Shown: positions 7,909 to 17,816, counted from the first letter of the stretch. The stretch: 64,000 bases of DNA from DGNJ01 sp002388905 (GCA_036843405.1 DAITSJ010000008.1:1-64000); one strand, 5' to 3'. Notes: generated by a model from the sequence alone, not told the origin. Numbers and translations are program-made.

Positions 7909-8056
7909 GCACCGTCAGGCCGCGGGGATGGGGAACGTTGACAACGCGCTCGCCGCCTTCGGCGATTTCGCTACCCGCCATGGCACAGCCGACAGAACCG
8001 GCAAGCGGCGTGGCTGAAAGTGCATGAATCAGGGACACCATGCCCGTAAGCATCAT
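7886..8056 (-). CDS. Possible small exported protein (56 aa)
   Basis: A GGGAGG motif five bases ahead of a double ATG gives a good start. The 56-residue product has a hydrophobic N-terminus (MMLTGMVSLIHALSATPLAG) followed by a cysteine (SVGC), so it may be a small exported protein or weak lipoprotein candidate. No family was recognised. It is divergent from the P-type ATPase at 8233, 176 bases away, so a shared control region is possible. Confidence 0.35.
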   Translation of the reverse strand: MMLTGMVSLIHALSATPLAGSVGCAMAGSEIAEGGERVVNVPHPRGLTVQTQAVRR

Positions 8057-8232
8057 TGTCCTCCCAACCATTGGAGCAAATTCACTTTCCAGCCTAGTAC
8101 AGGAGAGGCGGTTTTTCATGGCGATGCGGAGCCGGGGTTGATTGCATGGTTTTGCGGCCCCGCGGGAACCTGTGTTTTTTTACGCCCGCGAATCCTGTAG
8201 ATTCACTCTGACGCGGGATTAGTGGCCGGATT

Positions 8233-10962
8233 ATGACCAAGCAGGAAACCTATGACACCTCTTCGGAGGTTCAGCCCTTCCAGTCACAGGCTCAAGGCCT
8301 CGCAAGCGCGGAGGCGGAGCGCCGTCTCGAGGAATATGGGCCCAACAAACTCCCCGAGCCGCCGCTACCCGGGCCCGCAGCGATTTTCTTCCGGCAGTTC
8401 CTGAGCCCCTTCATCTATATCCTGCTGATTGCGGCGATTGTCTCCTATTTCCTGGGGCAGTTGCCCAATGCGGTATTTATTATGGCCGTGTTACTGCTCA
8501 ACGCGGTTATCGGCACGATTCAGGAATATTCCGCCCAGCGCTCGGCATCGGCTCTGCGCAACATGGTCCGCGGCGAGGCCCACGTGATCCGCGACGGTAC
8601 TGCCCGGCGTATCGATATCGAGGCGCTGGTGCCCGGTGACCTGGTCTTGCTCTCCTCCGGCGACAAGGTGCCGGCGGATATCCGCCTGGAGACAAGCCAC
8701 AACCTGAGTGTCAACGAGTCTCTGCTGACCGGCGAATCCCTGGCCGTTACCAAGAACGCCCAGGCCCAGGTTCCGGAAGGGGCGCCGCTGGCGGAGCGCT
8801 TCAACCAGTGCTTTGCCGGCACCACGGTGACCCACGGCCGCGGCCAGGGCGTGGTCGCCGCCACCGGTCTAGATACTCAGTTGGGCCATATCGCCCACTC
8901 AGTGAGCGATACCGAGTCTGCCGAGGCGCCACTGATTATTCGCATCCGCCGGTTCACCTACCAGATGGCGGCGGCCATTGCCATTGCCATCCTGCTGCTG
9001 GTGGGCCTGATGCTCGTGCGCGGGGGCTATGGCACCGAAGGCATGATGCTGATGGCCATCGGCCTGGCGGTCTCCACGATCCCCGAGGGCCTGCCAGCGG
9101 CCCTGACCGTGGCGCTGGCCATTGGCATGCGGCGCATGGCCCAGCATTCGGTGATTATCCGCCGGCTGGTGGCGGTGGAGGCGCTGGGCTCCTGCACCTT
9201 TATCTGTTCCGACAAGACGGGGACCCTGACTGTCAACGACCTGACCATCCGCCGCGCCGTCCTGCCCGACGGCTCCAGCTACGAGATCACCGGGGAGGGT
9301 GTGGCCCCGGGTGGACAGGTCATCGGGGAAGATCCTTCCCGGCTGGAGGAACTGTGCATCACCGGCCTGTTGGCCAACGAGAGTCACCTGGATTATTCCG
9401 GCGGCGAATGGGTCTCCGATGGCGATATCGTCGATGTCGCCTTCCTGGTGCTGGCGAAAAAACTGGGGCTTTCCCTCAGCGAAATCCGGGAGCGGCGGGC
9501 CCGGCTGGATCTGATTCCCTACGAATCCGAGCGCGCCTTCAGCGGCAGCCTTAACAAAAGCGACGGGCACGCGCATTATGTCCTGCACGTGAAAGGCAGC
9601 CCCGAAAAGCTGCTCAATATGTGCAGCCATATGGGCACGCCGGATGGCGATGTCCCTCTCGACAGGGCCGCCATCGAGGCCGAGTTCGAGGATCTGGCAT
9701 CCCGGGGCTACCGTATGATTGCCCTGGCGCGGCGCCACGCGGACGATGAGACGGCTATCGAGCAACTGGGGGAAATGACCTTCCTGGGCATGGTCGCCAT
9801 GATCGACCCGGTTCGCCCGGAGGCGAGAACGGCCGTGCAACGCTGCCGACAGGGCGGCATCCAGGTGGCGATGATCACCGGGGATCATCCCGCCACTTCC
9901 CGGGCCATCGCCATGGAGCTGGGTTTGTGCCGGGAGGACGACCCGGTGGTGACCGGCGCCATGATCAGTGAGGCCACCAATAAAGGCACCAGGGCGCTGG
10001 ACGAGATGATCCGCACCTCCCGGGTATTTGCCCGAATTGAACCCACCCAGAAGGAACAGATTGTCGACAGCCTGATCCGCAACGGCCATTTTGTCGCGGT
10101 CACCGGTGACGGCGTCAACGACGCCCCGGCCATGCGCCACGCCAATGCCGGAATCGCCATGGGCAAACGGGGCACCGACGTGGCCAAGGAAACCGCCGAC
10201 CTGATTATCACCGACGACAATTTCGCCTCAATCGTGGACGGTATCGAACAGGGCCGGATTGTCTACAACAATATCCGCAAGGTGATCGGCCTGCTCACGG
10301 CTACGGGGTTTTCCGCGCTCTTGCTGTTTTTCCTGACGGTTTTTGCCGGCCTGCCCATGCCCATGATCGCCGTGCAGTTGTTGTGGCTGAACCTTGTCGC
10401 CAACGGCCTCCAGGACGTGGCCCTGGCCTTCGAGCCAGGCGAGGGCGGCGAGCTGGACCAGCGCCCCAGGAACCCGCACGAACCGATATTCGAAAAGCAT
10501 ATTATCCAGCACGTACTCATTACCGGTACCACCATGGGCGTGCTGGCCTTTGCCACCTACGCCTATCTTATGCACAACGGCAGTGATGTGGTGGATGCCC
10601 GCAACCTGACGCTGATGCTGATGGTGTTATTCGGCAATATCCATGCGCTCAGCAGCCGGTCAGAGACACGTTCGCTGTTTCAGATACGCTTCTTTTCCAA
10701 TCCCTTCCTGGTACTGGCCGTGCCCTTCGCCCAACTCGTGCACATCGGTGCCATGTACGTGCCGGGTATCAGTGATGTACTGGCGCTCAGGCCCATCAGC
10801 CTGGAACAGTGGTCGGTACTGTTGGCAGTGGCGCTGCTGCTCTTTATGATTGAGGAGTTGCACAAGTTCTGGCTCAGGCGACAGCATGACTGGCCTGCGG
10901 TGGAAACAAAACCAACAGGCCACAATCGCCGGCAATCCGACCAACCCGGCGAGGAAAGCTGA
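8233..10962 (+). CDS. Cation-translocating P-type ATPase (P2A/SERCA-like)
   Basis: An inner-membrane ATP-driven cation pump of 909 residues, the usual length for P2A ATPases. The order is an N-terminal cation ATPase domain (LEEYGPNKLPEPP), two membrane spans, the actuator domain with TGES at 166-169, spans 3-4 with the PEGLPAAL ion-site motif, the phosphorylation site DKTGTLT (Asp327), the nucleotide domain (KGSPEKLL), the hinge GDGVNDAP (625-632) and C-terminal spans. PEGLP in span 4 is typical of Ca2+ or Mn2+ transporters of the SERCA/PMR1 group. The acidic residues for a specific ion cannot be settled here. The C-terminal tail is short and basic. Confidence 0.93.
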   Translation: MTKQETYDTSSEVQPFQSQAQGLASAEAERRLEEYGPNKLPEPPLPGPAAIFFRQFLSPFIYILLIAAIVSYFLGQLPNAVFIMAVLLLNAVIGTIQEYSAQRSASALRNMVRGEAHVIRDGTARRIDIEALVPGDLVLLSSGDKVPADIRLETSHNLSVNESLLTGESLAVTKNAQAQVPEGAPLAERFNQCFAGTTVTHGRGQGVVAATGLDTQLGHIAHSVSDTESAEAPLIIRIRRFTYQMAAAIAIAILLLVGLMLVRGGYGTEGMMLMAIGLAVSTIPEGLPAALTVALAIGMRRMAQHSVIIRRLVAVEALGSCTFICSDKTGTLTVNDLTIRRAVLPDGSSYEITGEGVAPGGQVIGEDPSRLEELCITGLLANESHLDYSGGEWVSDGDIVDVAFLVLAKKLGLSLSEIRERRARLDLIPYESERAFSGSLNKSDGHAHYVLHVKGSPEKLLNMCSHMGTPDGDVPLDRAAIEAEFEDLASRGYRMIALARRHADDETAIEQLGEMTFLGMVAMIDPVRPEARTAVQRCRQGGIQVAMITGDHPATSRAIAMELGLCREDDPVVTGAMISEATNKGTRALDEMIRTSRVFARIEPTQKEQIVDSLIRNGHFVAVTGDGVNDAPAMRHANAGIAMGKRGTDVAKETADLIITDDNFASIVDGIEQGRIVYNNIRKVIGLLTATGFSALLLFFLTVFAGLPMPMIAVQLLWLNLVANGLQDVALAFEPGEGGELDQRPRNPHEPIFEKHIIQHVLITGTTMGVLAFATYAYLMHNGSDVVDARNLTLMLMVLFGNIHALSSRSETRSLFQIRFFSNPFLVLAVPFAQLVHIGAMYVPGISDVLALRPISLEQWSVLLAVALLLFMIEELHKFWLRRQHDWPAVETKPTGHNRRQSDQPGEES

Positions 10963-11091
10963 TCTTTAAAGACGCGCACTTAACCAGATAGTGGCGGCGA
11001 AACATAAACTGCCCGAATCAAATGGCAAGTGGAAATTTGTCACAACTATTTTCACACCCTAATTCCTACCAATATAAAAAAGGAACCCGCC

Positions 11092-11925
11092 ATGACCGAT
11101 CACAGCATCGACAATCCCGAAGCCTTTCGCGATTACTATGGGCCCTGGGCACTCATCGGGGGCGCATCCGACGGCACCGGCGAACAGTTCGCCCTGCAAC
11201 TGGCCAAAGCAGGGTTGAATACAGTGCTGGTGGCCCGCCGCGAGGAAAAACTGAATGAGCTTGCCCGGCACTTGCAAAACGAGTACGGCGTACAGACGCG
11301 GGTGATCGTCCGGGACCTGTCCGAACCGAAGGCCGGGGAAGCACTCTGCGAGGCCGTATCGGACCTGGAAATCGGGCTCTACGTTGCCAATACCGGCGGT
11401 GGCAGCGGCGGCATCCCCTTTATCGAGCGCACGCTGGATTCCTGGCGGGCACTGATCAATATCAATGTCCACACGCCCATGGAGGTCTGCCACGGCCTGG
11501 TCGGCAAAATGCTCGAACGCGGGCACGGCGGTTTGCTGCTGATGGGCTCGGGCACCGGCCTGGGCGGTCTGGCCCGGGCCTCGGTTTATTCCGCCGCCAA
11601 GGGTTTCAGCCTCAACCTGGCGGAATCCCTCTGGGCGGATTACAAGCACAGGGGGATCGACGTTCTCAATGTCCTGGGCCCGGCCATGGACACACCGGCG
11701 TTGCGCCGGGTGGTAGGGGACCGGCTGGAGGAGGGATTGATCCCCGATGTCTACGATCCCGCCGAGGTGGTGCGTACTGCCCTGGAGCAGTTGCCGGAAG
11801 GGCCCTGTGTCGTGTTTCCCGTGGGTCCCGAGAAGTCGACCTGGCGTGAAGTCATGGCGGCTCGCCGCGCCCGCGCCGCCGCCAGCGCCGCGGCGACCGG
11901 CGCTATCTTCGGCAACGACAAATAA
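11092..11925 (+). CDS. SDR-family NAD(P)-dependent oxidoreductase
   Basis: A 277-residue short-chain dehydrogenase. The nucleotide-binding motif is a variant (ALIGGASDGTGEQFA for TGxxxGxG), VARREEKLNELA follows beta-2 and suggests NADP(H) preference, and NTGG replaces the usual NNAG. The active site is Ser/Thr in MGSGTG with YSAAK (YxxxK). The substrate is unknown; the family includes 3-oxoacyl-ACP reductase-like and sterol dehydrogenase-like members. An AAAGGAACC motif precedes the ATG at 11092, so this start is preferred over one at 11029. The C-terminus is Ala/Arg-rich. It converges with the LysR gene. Confidence 0.88.
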   Translation: MTDHSIDNPEAFRDYYGPWALIGGASDGTGEQFALQLAKAGLNTVLVARREEKLNELARHLQNEYGVQTRVIVRDLSEPKAGEALCEAVSDLEIGLYVANTGGGSGGIPFIERTLDSWRALININVHTPMEVCHGLVGKMLERGHGGLLLMGSGTGLGGLARASVYSAAKGFSLNLAESLWADYKHRGIDVLNVLGPAMDTPALRRVVGDRLEEGLIPDVYDPAEVVRTALEQLPEGPCVVFPVGPEKSTWREVMAARRARAAASAAATGAIFGNDK

Positions 11926-11942
11926 CCGCCCTTTTACTCGGG

Positions 11943-12911
11943 TTATTCGAGGTACGCCTCGAGCCTGCTCTGCCGATCAATCTCGCCTGCCAACTCCATC
12001 AGTAACCGTCGCATCCACTGGTGAGCCGGGTTGTGCTGGAGCAGCGGCGACCAGGCCATTTTCAACTCGATGGGCGGAATCGGGAATGGCGGCTGGCGGA
12101 TCACCGTATCGTACTCCTTGCTCATGACCCGCGCCGCCTTGCCGGGCAGTGTGACAATAAGATTGTGCTGCCGGGCCAGCAGCATGGCCGACAGGTAGTG
12201 ACGGGTATAGAGCTTGATCCGGCGACTTCGGCCCAGGCGTTTGAGCGCCGTATCGACCCAGCCGAGTTTGGCGGAATCACCGGGATGGATACCCATGCCC
12301 GCGCCCCAGCCGGTCTTGCTCACCCAGATATGATCGCAGGCCAGGAAGGTGCCGAGAGTGAAGTTCTTGAGCACGGGATTATGTCTGCCCAGTACGCACG
12401 CATAAGTGTCGCGCCACAGTGTTTTCTGGTGGAAGGACTGGGGGAGACTGTCGAAGCGGTTGATCATCATGTCGACCTTACCCAGTTCCACGTCCTCGAA
12501 CGTCATGTCGCTGGGGGCCAGGATATCGATGACCACCCCCGGCGCCTCACGGTGCAGGCGATCGAGCAGGGCCGGGATCAATGTTGCCTCCGTGTAGTCA
12601 CTGACCATGATCCGGAATACCCGTTCAGATCGCGCCGGCTCGAAATCCGACAGGGTCTGCAGTGCCCGTTCCACGGATTGCAGGGCCTCGCGGATAATGG
12701 GCTGCAGTTCCAGTGCTTTTTCCGTGGGCGTCATGCCTTCTCTGGTGCGTACCAGCAAGGGGTCCCTGAAAAGTTCCCGCAACCGGCGCAGGCCATTGCT
12801 CATGGCCGGCTGACTGAGCCCGATAAATTCCGCGGCCCGGGTGACATTGCGCTCACGCAACAAAACATCCAGGTAAATCAACAGGTTGAGATCAATTTTT
12901 TCTATATTCAT
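11943..12911 (-). CDS. LysR-family transcriptional regulator
   Basis: A 322-residue regulator with the N-terminal winged helix-turn-helix (LNLLIYLDVLLRERNVTRAAEFIGLSQP-type sequence; NVTRAAEFIGLSQPAMS is the recognition unit) and a C-terminal substrate-binding domain with the periplasmic-binding fold. The N-terminal wording (IDLNLLIYLDVLL, RDPLLVRT) is like the NodD/NahR-type subgroup that senses aromatic or organic acids. It is divergent from isocitrate lyase with a 100-bp shared control region, so it probably regulates that gene; the effector is unknown. Confidence 0.9.
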   Translation of the reverse strand: MNIEKIDLNLLIYLDVLLRERNVTRAAEFIGLSQPAMSNGLRRLRELFRDPLLVRTREGMTPTEKALELQPIIREALQSVERALQTLSDFEPARSERVFRIMVSDYTEATLIPALLDRLHREAPGVVIDILAPSDMTFEDVELGKVDMMINRFDSLPQSFHQKTLWRDTYACVLGRHNPVLKNFTLGTFLACDHIWVSKTGWGAGMGIHPGDSAKLGWVDTALKRLGRSRRIKLYTRHYLSAMLLARQHNLIVTLPGKAARVMSKEYDTVIRQPPFPIPPIELKMAWSPLLQHNPAHQWMRRLLMELAGEIDRQSRLEAYLE

Positions 12912-13011
12912 TTTCTGAATGGTGAGAATACAAACTATAAATTAGGCAAATCTTCTCATGGGCCGTACCTTGTGTCCACCAAGCCACGCCACTTCCAACG
13001 AGGGGAACACC
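12912..13011. promoter_or_regulatory. Divergent LysR / isocitrate lyase control region
   Basis: The 100-bp gap holds the inverted repeat TGAGAA (12923-12928) and TTCTCA (12953-12958), 24 bp apart, in a locally AT-rich stretch. This is a plausible LysR binding region, although the spacing is wider than the classic T-N11-A box. AGGGGAAC just before 13012 is the ribosome binding site of the lyase. Confidence 0.4.
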
Positions 13012-14610
13012 ATGACGCAATACGGCCACGAAATCGCCCGGCTCCGGGCGCTGCGCGAACAAATGGGCGACAACTGGCGCACCATTAATACCGAATCCGC
13101 GGCCCGCATGAATTTGCAAAACCGCTTTAAAACCGGTCTCGATATCGCCCGTTACACGGCACAGATCATGCGACGGGATATGGCGGAGTACGACGCCGAC
13201 CCCGGCGCCTACACCCAGTCCCTGGGCTGCTGGCACGGTTTTATCGGTCAGCAGAAGATGATCGCCGTCAAGAAGCATTTCGGCACCACACGCAAGCGCT
13301 ATCTGTACCTGTCGGGCTGGATGATTGCCGCCCTGCGCTCGGCGTTCGGCCCCCTGCCGGACCAGTCCATGCACGAGAAAACCGCGGTACCGGCACTGAT
13401 CGAGGAACTCTACACCTTTCTCAAACAGGCCGACGCCTGGGAGTTGAACCACCTTTTCCGGGACCTGGATGCCGCCCGCGACAGGGGCGACGAAGTCCGG
13501 GCCCGGGCCGTGGAAACGCAAATCGACAACTTCGAGACCCATGTCGTGCCCATCATTGCCGATATCGATGCCGGTTTCGGCAATGCCGAAGCCACCTATC
13601 TGCTGGCCAAAAAGATGATCGAGGCCGGGGCCTGCTGTATCCAGCTGGAGAACCAGGTCTCCGACGAAAAGCAGTGCGGCCACCAGGACGGCAAGGTCAC
13701 CGTACCCCACCAGGAGTTCCTGGCCAAGATCAATGCGGTTCGCTATGCCTTCCTGGAACTGGGCATCGACGACGGGGTGATCGTTGCCCGCACCGATTCC
13801 CTGGGCGCCGGGTTGACCAAGCAGATCGCCGTCACTGAACAGCCGGGCGACCTGGGCGATCAGTACAACAGCTTCCTGGACGGCGACGCGATAACCGGCG
13901 CCGAGGACATTGACAACGGCGACGTGGTCATCAAACAGCATGGCCAGCTGGTCCGCGTACGCCGGCTGGCCTCGGGCCTGTTCCAGTTCCGGCCCGGCAC
14001 CGGCGAGGACCGTGTCGTCCTGGACTGTATCACCAGCCTCCAGCATGGCGCCGACCTGCTCTGGATCGAGACCGAAAAGCCCCACGTGGGCCAGATTGCC
14101 GGCATGGTCAACCGGATCCGCGAGGTAGTGCCCGACGCCAAGCTGGTTTACAACAACAGCCCTTCCTTCAACTGGACCCTGAACTTCCGCCAGCAGGTCT
14201 ACGATGCCTGGGCCCAGGAAGGCCGGGACCTCTCGGGCTACGAGCGGGACATGCTGATGAGCGGCGAGTACGACGACACGGAACTGGCCCGGCTGGCCGA
14301 TGACTGGACGCGGGAATTCCAGCGCAAGGCGGCCCGGGAGGCCGGGGTCTTCCATCACCTGATCACGCTGCCCACCTACCACACGGCGGCCCTGTCGACG
14401 GACAATCTGGCCAGGGGCTATTTCGGCGATGAGGGCATGCTCGCCTATGTGGCCGGCGTCCAGCGCCGGGAGATCCGCGAGGGTATCGCCACGGTCAAGC
14501 ACCAGGACATGGCCGGTTCCAATATCGGCGATGATCACAAGGAATACTTCGCCGGTGCCGCGGCCCTCAAGGCCGGCGGCAAGGATAACACCATGAATCA
14601 GTTCGGCTGA
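13012..14610 (+). CDS. aceA: Isocitrate lyase (long, ~530-aa type)
   Basis: Splits isocitrate into glyoxylate and succinate in the glyoxylate shunt, needed for growth on acetate, fatty acids and other acetyl-CoA sources. The 532-residue length and the motif SDEKQCGHQDGKVTVPH match the long form known from Pseudomonas rather than the 434-residue E. coli form. Catalytic Cys is residue 222 in KQCGH. Other family segments are DIDAGFGNAEATYLL for metal and substrate binding and VARTDSLGAGLT. The ATG at 13012 follows AGGGGAA. Divergent from a LysR gene. No malate synthase is in the window. Confidence 0.95.
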   Translation: MTQYGHEIARLRALREQMGDNWRTINTESAARMNLQNRFKTGLDIARYTAQIMRRDMAEYDADPGAYTQSLGCWHGFIGQQKMIAVKKHFGTTRKRYLYLSGWMIAALRSAFGPLPDQSMHEKTAVPALIEELYTFLKQADAWELNHLFRDLDAARDRGDEVRARAVETQIDNFETHVVPIIADIDAGFGNAEATYLLAKKMIEAGACCIQLENQVSDEKQCGHQDGKVTVPHQEFLAKINAVRYAFLELGIDDGVIVARTDSLGAGLTKQIAVTEQPGDLGDQYNSFLDGDAITGAEDIDNGDVVIKQHGQLVRVRRLASGLFQFRPGTGEDRVVLDCITSLQHGADLLWIETEKPHVGQIAGMVNRIREVVPDAKLVYNNSPSFNWTLNFRQQVYDAWAQEGRDLSGYERDMLMSGEYDDTELARLADDWTREFQRKAAREAGVFHHLITLPTYHTAALSTDNLARGYFGDEGMLAYVAGVQRREIREGIATVKHQDMAGSNIGDDHKEYFAGAAALKAGGKDNTMNQFG

Positions 14611-14651
14611 CCGGACCCGTCGTTCGACTCAGGTCATCGATCAAGTACTGC

Positions 14652-14677
14652 GCCCCGCTATTGCGGGGCTTTTTTTC
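14652..14677 (+). terminator. Rho-independent terminator after aceA
   Basis: GCCCCGC (14652-14658), loop TATT, GCGGGGC (14663-14669), then a run of T (14670-14676). A textbook structure 42 bases after the aceA stop. Confidence 0.92.
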
Positions 14678-14830
14678 GCATCCCTTTTCGCGTCCCTGTA
14701 TTCGTTCCCTGTAAATGAAGCGGGCGTCGTTACCGCCGGGGAAAGCTCAATCCGGTATTGCCAATTCTCTCGCGGTTGCCTTATCCTGAAGTCCATCCCA
14801 TTTTTAACGATCCGCCCCCACGGACCGCCA

Positions 14831-16357
14831 GTGACCAAGACCCTGACCGATAATCTTCACCTGCTGCTGGGCGTTCTGCCCCCCTCACTGCAGGATATGC
14901 TCGAGACCCTGCCCCGCGAGGAACTCCTGGAGATCGTCCTGGATCTGGGCCGCCTGCCCCAGGCCCGTTTTCCCGGCCATGCCGTGGCATTGTCCGATCA
15001 ACCCGTGAGCCGGGACGACCTGAGTCACGTGGTCCGACTGCTGGGGGAATTTGGCGGCGACAACCGGGCCGGCATCGAGGGCACCCTGCACCGCATTTCC
15101 GCCATTCGCAACCGCCAGGGCGATATCATCGGCCTGACACTGCGGGTCGGCAGGGCCGTTTTCGGCACCATCGCCCTGATCCGGGACCTGGTGGAAAGCG
15201 GCACCAGCACCCTGCTTCTGGGCCGTCCCGGCGTGGGCAAGACCACCAAGCTGCGAGAGGTGGCCCGGGTTTTGGCGGACGACTTCGGTCGCCGTGTGGT
15301 GATTATCGATACCTCCAACGAAATTGCCGGCGACGGAGACATTCCCCACCCCGCCATCGGCAGCGCCCGACGCATGCAGGTGGCGCACCCGGACCAGCAG
15401 CACGCGGTGATGATCGAGGCGGTGGAAAATCACATGCCGGAAGTGATTATCGTCGACGAGATCGGCACCGCCTCCGAGGCGATAGCCGCCCGGACCATCG
15501 CCGAACGGGGCGTACAACTGATTGGCACCGCCCACGGCAATACCCTGGAAAACCTGGTCATGAACCCCACCCTCTCCGACCTGGTGGGCGGTGTGCAAAC
15601 CGTCACCCTCAGCGACGAGGAGGCGCGCTTTCGCGGCACCCAGAAAACCATCAGCGAGCGCAAGTCGCCCCCCACCTTCCACGCGGTGGTGGAACTGGTG
15701 CAGCACGGTGAGTTGATCGTTCACAGCGATGCCGCCCGGGCCGTTGACAAGCTTTTGCGCGGGGTCGATGCCGGAGGCGTGCGCCGCACCAGTGACGGGG
15801 AGACCGGCCAGCCTGCCTTGCCACGCAAAAAAGCGACGCCGGCGGAGGAGGATGACAGCGAACCCGCTCCACCGGCTGCCGGCCCGCGCACGGGATTATC
15901 GGGGACCGTGCGCATCTATCCCTACGCGCTGAGTCCGGACACCATCGAACGCGTCATTCGCGGCCTGCGCCTGGATGCCCGCACCGTGAGCCGGCCCGAG
16001 CGGGCCGACATGGTTCTGGCGCTCCGCTCCCGGGCCGGGGATTCCAGACTGCGCCGCATTCTGGCGGTGACCGATCTGCCCCTGCACGAAGTCAAGAAAA
16101 ACTCCAATGCACAGATTCGTCGCCTCATGCAGGATCTGTTCAATGTACTGCCCGGCGTCGATGACCGCGACGTCCGGGACGCGGTGCGTGAGGCGGAGGA
16201 CGGCGTTCAACAGGTGCGGGAAGAAGGCGTACCGGTGGAACTGCCACCGCGCCCGGCTTCCCTGCGCCAGCTTCAACACCGGATTGTCGTGCGCAACAGC
16301 CTGGTGGCCGAGGGTGTCGGCAGTGAACCCCAGCGGCATCTGGTAATCCGCCCCTGA
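14831..16357 (+). CDS. SpoIIIAA/Ycf45-like AAA ATPase with putative nucleic-acid-binding C-terminus
   Basis: A 508-residue ATPase related to the Ycf45/SpoIIIAA group, a RecA-like family of poorly defined function that often carries a C-terminal R3H domain. Walker A is GRPGVGKTT (131-139) and Walker B is VIIVDE (205-210), followed by IGTAHGNTLENL. A low-complexity linker (about residues 333-355, Glu/Pro/Ala-rich) joins a C-terminal region (RIYPYALSPDTIERVI, KKNSNAQIRRLMQDLFNVL) consistent with an R3H-like module for single-stranded nucleic acid. The start is GTG. It is single-gene, preceded by the aceA terminator. Role in this organism is unknown. Confidence 0.82.
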   Translation: MTKTLTDNLHLLLGVLPPSLQDMLETLPREELLEIVLDLGRLPQARFPGHAVALSDQPVSRDDLSHVVRLLGEFGGDNRAGIEGTLHRISAIRNRQGDIIGLTLRVGRAVFGTIALIRDLVESGTSTLLLGRPGVGKTTKLREVARVLADDFGRRVVIIDTSNEIAGDGDIPHPAIGSARRMQVAHPDQQHAVMIEAVENHMPEVIIVDEIGTASEAIAARTIAERGVQLIGTAHGNTLENLVMNPTLSDLVGGVQTVTLSDEEARFRGTQKTISERKSPPTFHAVVELVQHGELIVHSDAARAVDKLLRGVDAGGVRRTSDGETGQPALPRKKATPAEEDDSEPAPPAAGPRTGLSGTVRIYPYALSPDTIERVIRGLRLDARTVSRPERADMVLALRSRAGDSRLRRILAVTDLPLHEVKKNSNAQIRRLMQDLFNVLPGVDDRDVRDAVREAEDGVQQVREEGVPVELPPRPASLRQLQHRIVVRNSLVAEGVGSEPQRHLVIRP

Positions 16358-16799
16358 GCCGCTTTTCACAATGGCTCCCATCCAGCTGTTCCCGAACACG
16401 GCAACGGCGGTTTTTTGTGATCATTTTCACACCACCAAATATTGACGACCTTTTTCTTTACAATCTATCGACAACGCACTGTAATGCCAGTAGAGCTAGG
16501 CTGATCCCCAATACCCGTCTGTCCAGGTTCCCCGGACATTAACGGTCAGAGTCTTACCTTTTCGTTATGCACTATTTGGGCATGCGAAACTGGCCCGGAT
16601 CCCGCCTTGACTTTCTTTTGCCTGCTCCGATACCGGTATTTACGACGGTTATGAACTATATTCAGTGGGTATATTGAGATCATGAGCCGTCAATCATTTA
16701 ACCGGTTCATCGATTACCGCCCGGTCGAAGCGGTGAAAGCCAGCGGATGGCCCATGCTTGCAATTCGCTGCCAGAGGCGCTGCAAAGAAGTACGATGTT
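16358..16799. other. Intergenic region before the diguanylate cyclase
   Basis: About 440 bases without a convincing gene. Locally AT-rich around 16430-16470, where a promoter for the GGDEF gene is likely, but no hexamer pair with correct spacing stands out. Confidence 0.4.
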
Positions 16800-17816
16800 A
16801 TGGAAATCTCACTCATGGATAGACTCGATAGTACTTTCGGTGGAGTTTTGGCGGCACAAACCGGCCCCGCCGGCGCGGACAACGCTTTCCTGTTCCACCT
16901 GTCCGGCAGCCTGGTGGCTGGCGGCGCCTGCGTCCTCATTTCCGCTGCGATGTTGTATATCGTCCTCTCTCGCCAGGACTGGCTATTCAAGCACCTGCTT
17001 CTGGTCTTCACAGGCCTTGTTTTTCTGGTTGGCATTAGCTTCCTGGTTGATGCTCTCATCATCGGACACGAACATGCATTGTTGGTTAAAACCACGACCA
17101 GGGTACTGGTCGGCGCAACCGCGGTCCTGGCCGGCCTCGAACTGGTGCGACTGCTTCCCACTATTCGCTCGATGCCGAATAGAACCAGTCTAATGAAGGC
17201 CAATGAAGAACTGCGACGCACCGAAAACCACCTTTCCGAAGCGATCGGCCTGCTCGATCAACGCGTAGAGGAGCGGACCCGCGAACTTGAATTACTGTCC
17301 GTCACCGATCCTCTGACAAACGTGCACAACCGTCGTGGCGTAATGGAAAAACTCGAAAAGGAAATCGAGCGGAGCTTGCGTTATAGGCACAGTCTCAGCC
17401 TGTTGATGATCGACCTGGACGATTTTAAGAAGATCAATGACCAGTTCGGTCACCATGCCGGCGATGCCGTCCTCGTCAAAGCCGCGGAGCGCATCAATCA
17501 ACTGAGCCGGTCCAGTGATGTGGTGGGCCGCTTCGGGGGTGAAGAATTCCTGATGGTTTTGCCCAACACCACTGCCGAAGAGGCCAGGCAACTGGGCGAG
17601 CGGTTATGCGTCGTCATGGAATCGAAGCCGATCAGGGTGGACGATCACGAAATAACATTCACCTGCAGCATCGGCGCCACCCAGCTGACTGAGAACAGCA
17701 ATCTGGATGCGCTGATCCAGACTGCCGACAAAGCCCTTTACGAAGCCAAACACCAGGGGAAAAACCGTGCGATCATCGGCATCCGGGGCTATGAAACAGG
17801 TATGAAAACGGGATAA
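16800..17816 (+). CDS. Membrane-anchored diguanylate cyclase (GGDEF)
   Basis: Makes cyclic di-GMP from two GTP. The N-terminal part has three membrane spans (LVAGGACVLISAAMLYIVL, HLLLVFTGLVFLVGISFLV, TRVLVGATAVLAGLELV), then a coiled coil (ANEELRRTENHLSEAI, DQRVEERTRELELL) and a full GGDEF domain. The active site is GGEEF at 246-250, and RSSD at 237-240 forms the RxxD product-inhibition site, so the enzyme should be active and feedback-inhibited. No sensory domain of a named type is visible in the membrane part. The start is uncertain between ATG 16800 and ATG 16815, and the latter has a better-placed GGAA. Confidence 0.9.
   Translation: MEISLMDRLDSTFGGVLAAQTGPAGADNAFLFHLSGSLVAGGACVLISAAMLYIVLSRQDWLFKHLLLVFTGLVFLVGISFLVDALIIGHEHALLVKTTTRVLVGATAVLAGLELVRLLPTIRSMPNRTSLMKANEELRRTENHLSEAIGLLDQRVEERTRELELLSVTDPLTNVHNRRGVMEKLEKEIERSLRYRHSLSLLMIDLDDFKKINDQFGHHAGDAVLVKAAERINQLSRSSDVVGRFGGEEFLMVLPNTTAEEARQLGERLCVVMESKPIRVDDHEITFTCSIGATQLTENSNLDALIQTADKALYEAKHQGKNRAIIGIRGYETGMKTG

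Noticed and set aside
12892..14538. 548-codon minus-strand frame opposite isocitrate lyase
   Set aside because: Antisense shadow; isocitrate lyase on the + strand is unambiguous.
16442..16464. TTGACG and TACAAT considered as a promoter for the GGDEF gene
   Set aside because: Only 11 bases separate the two hexamers, too short for a sigma-70 promoter.
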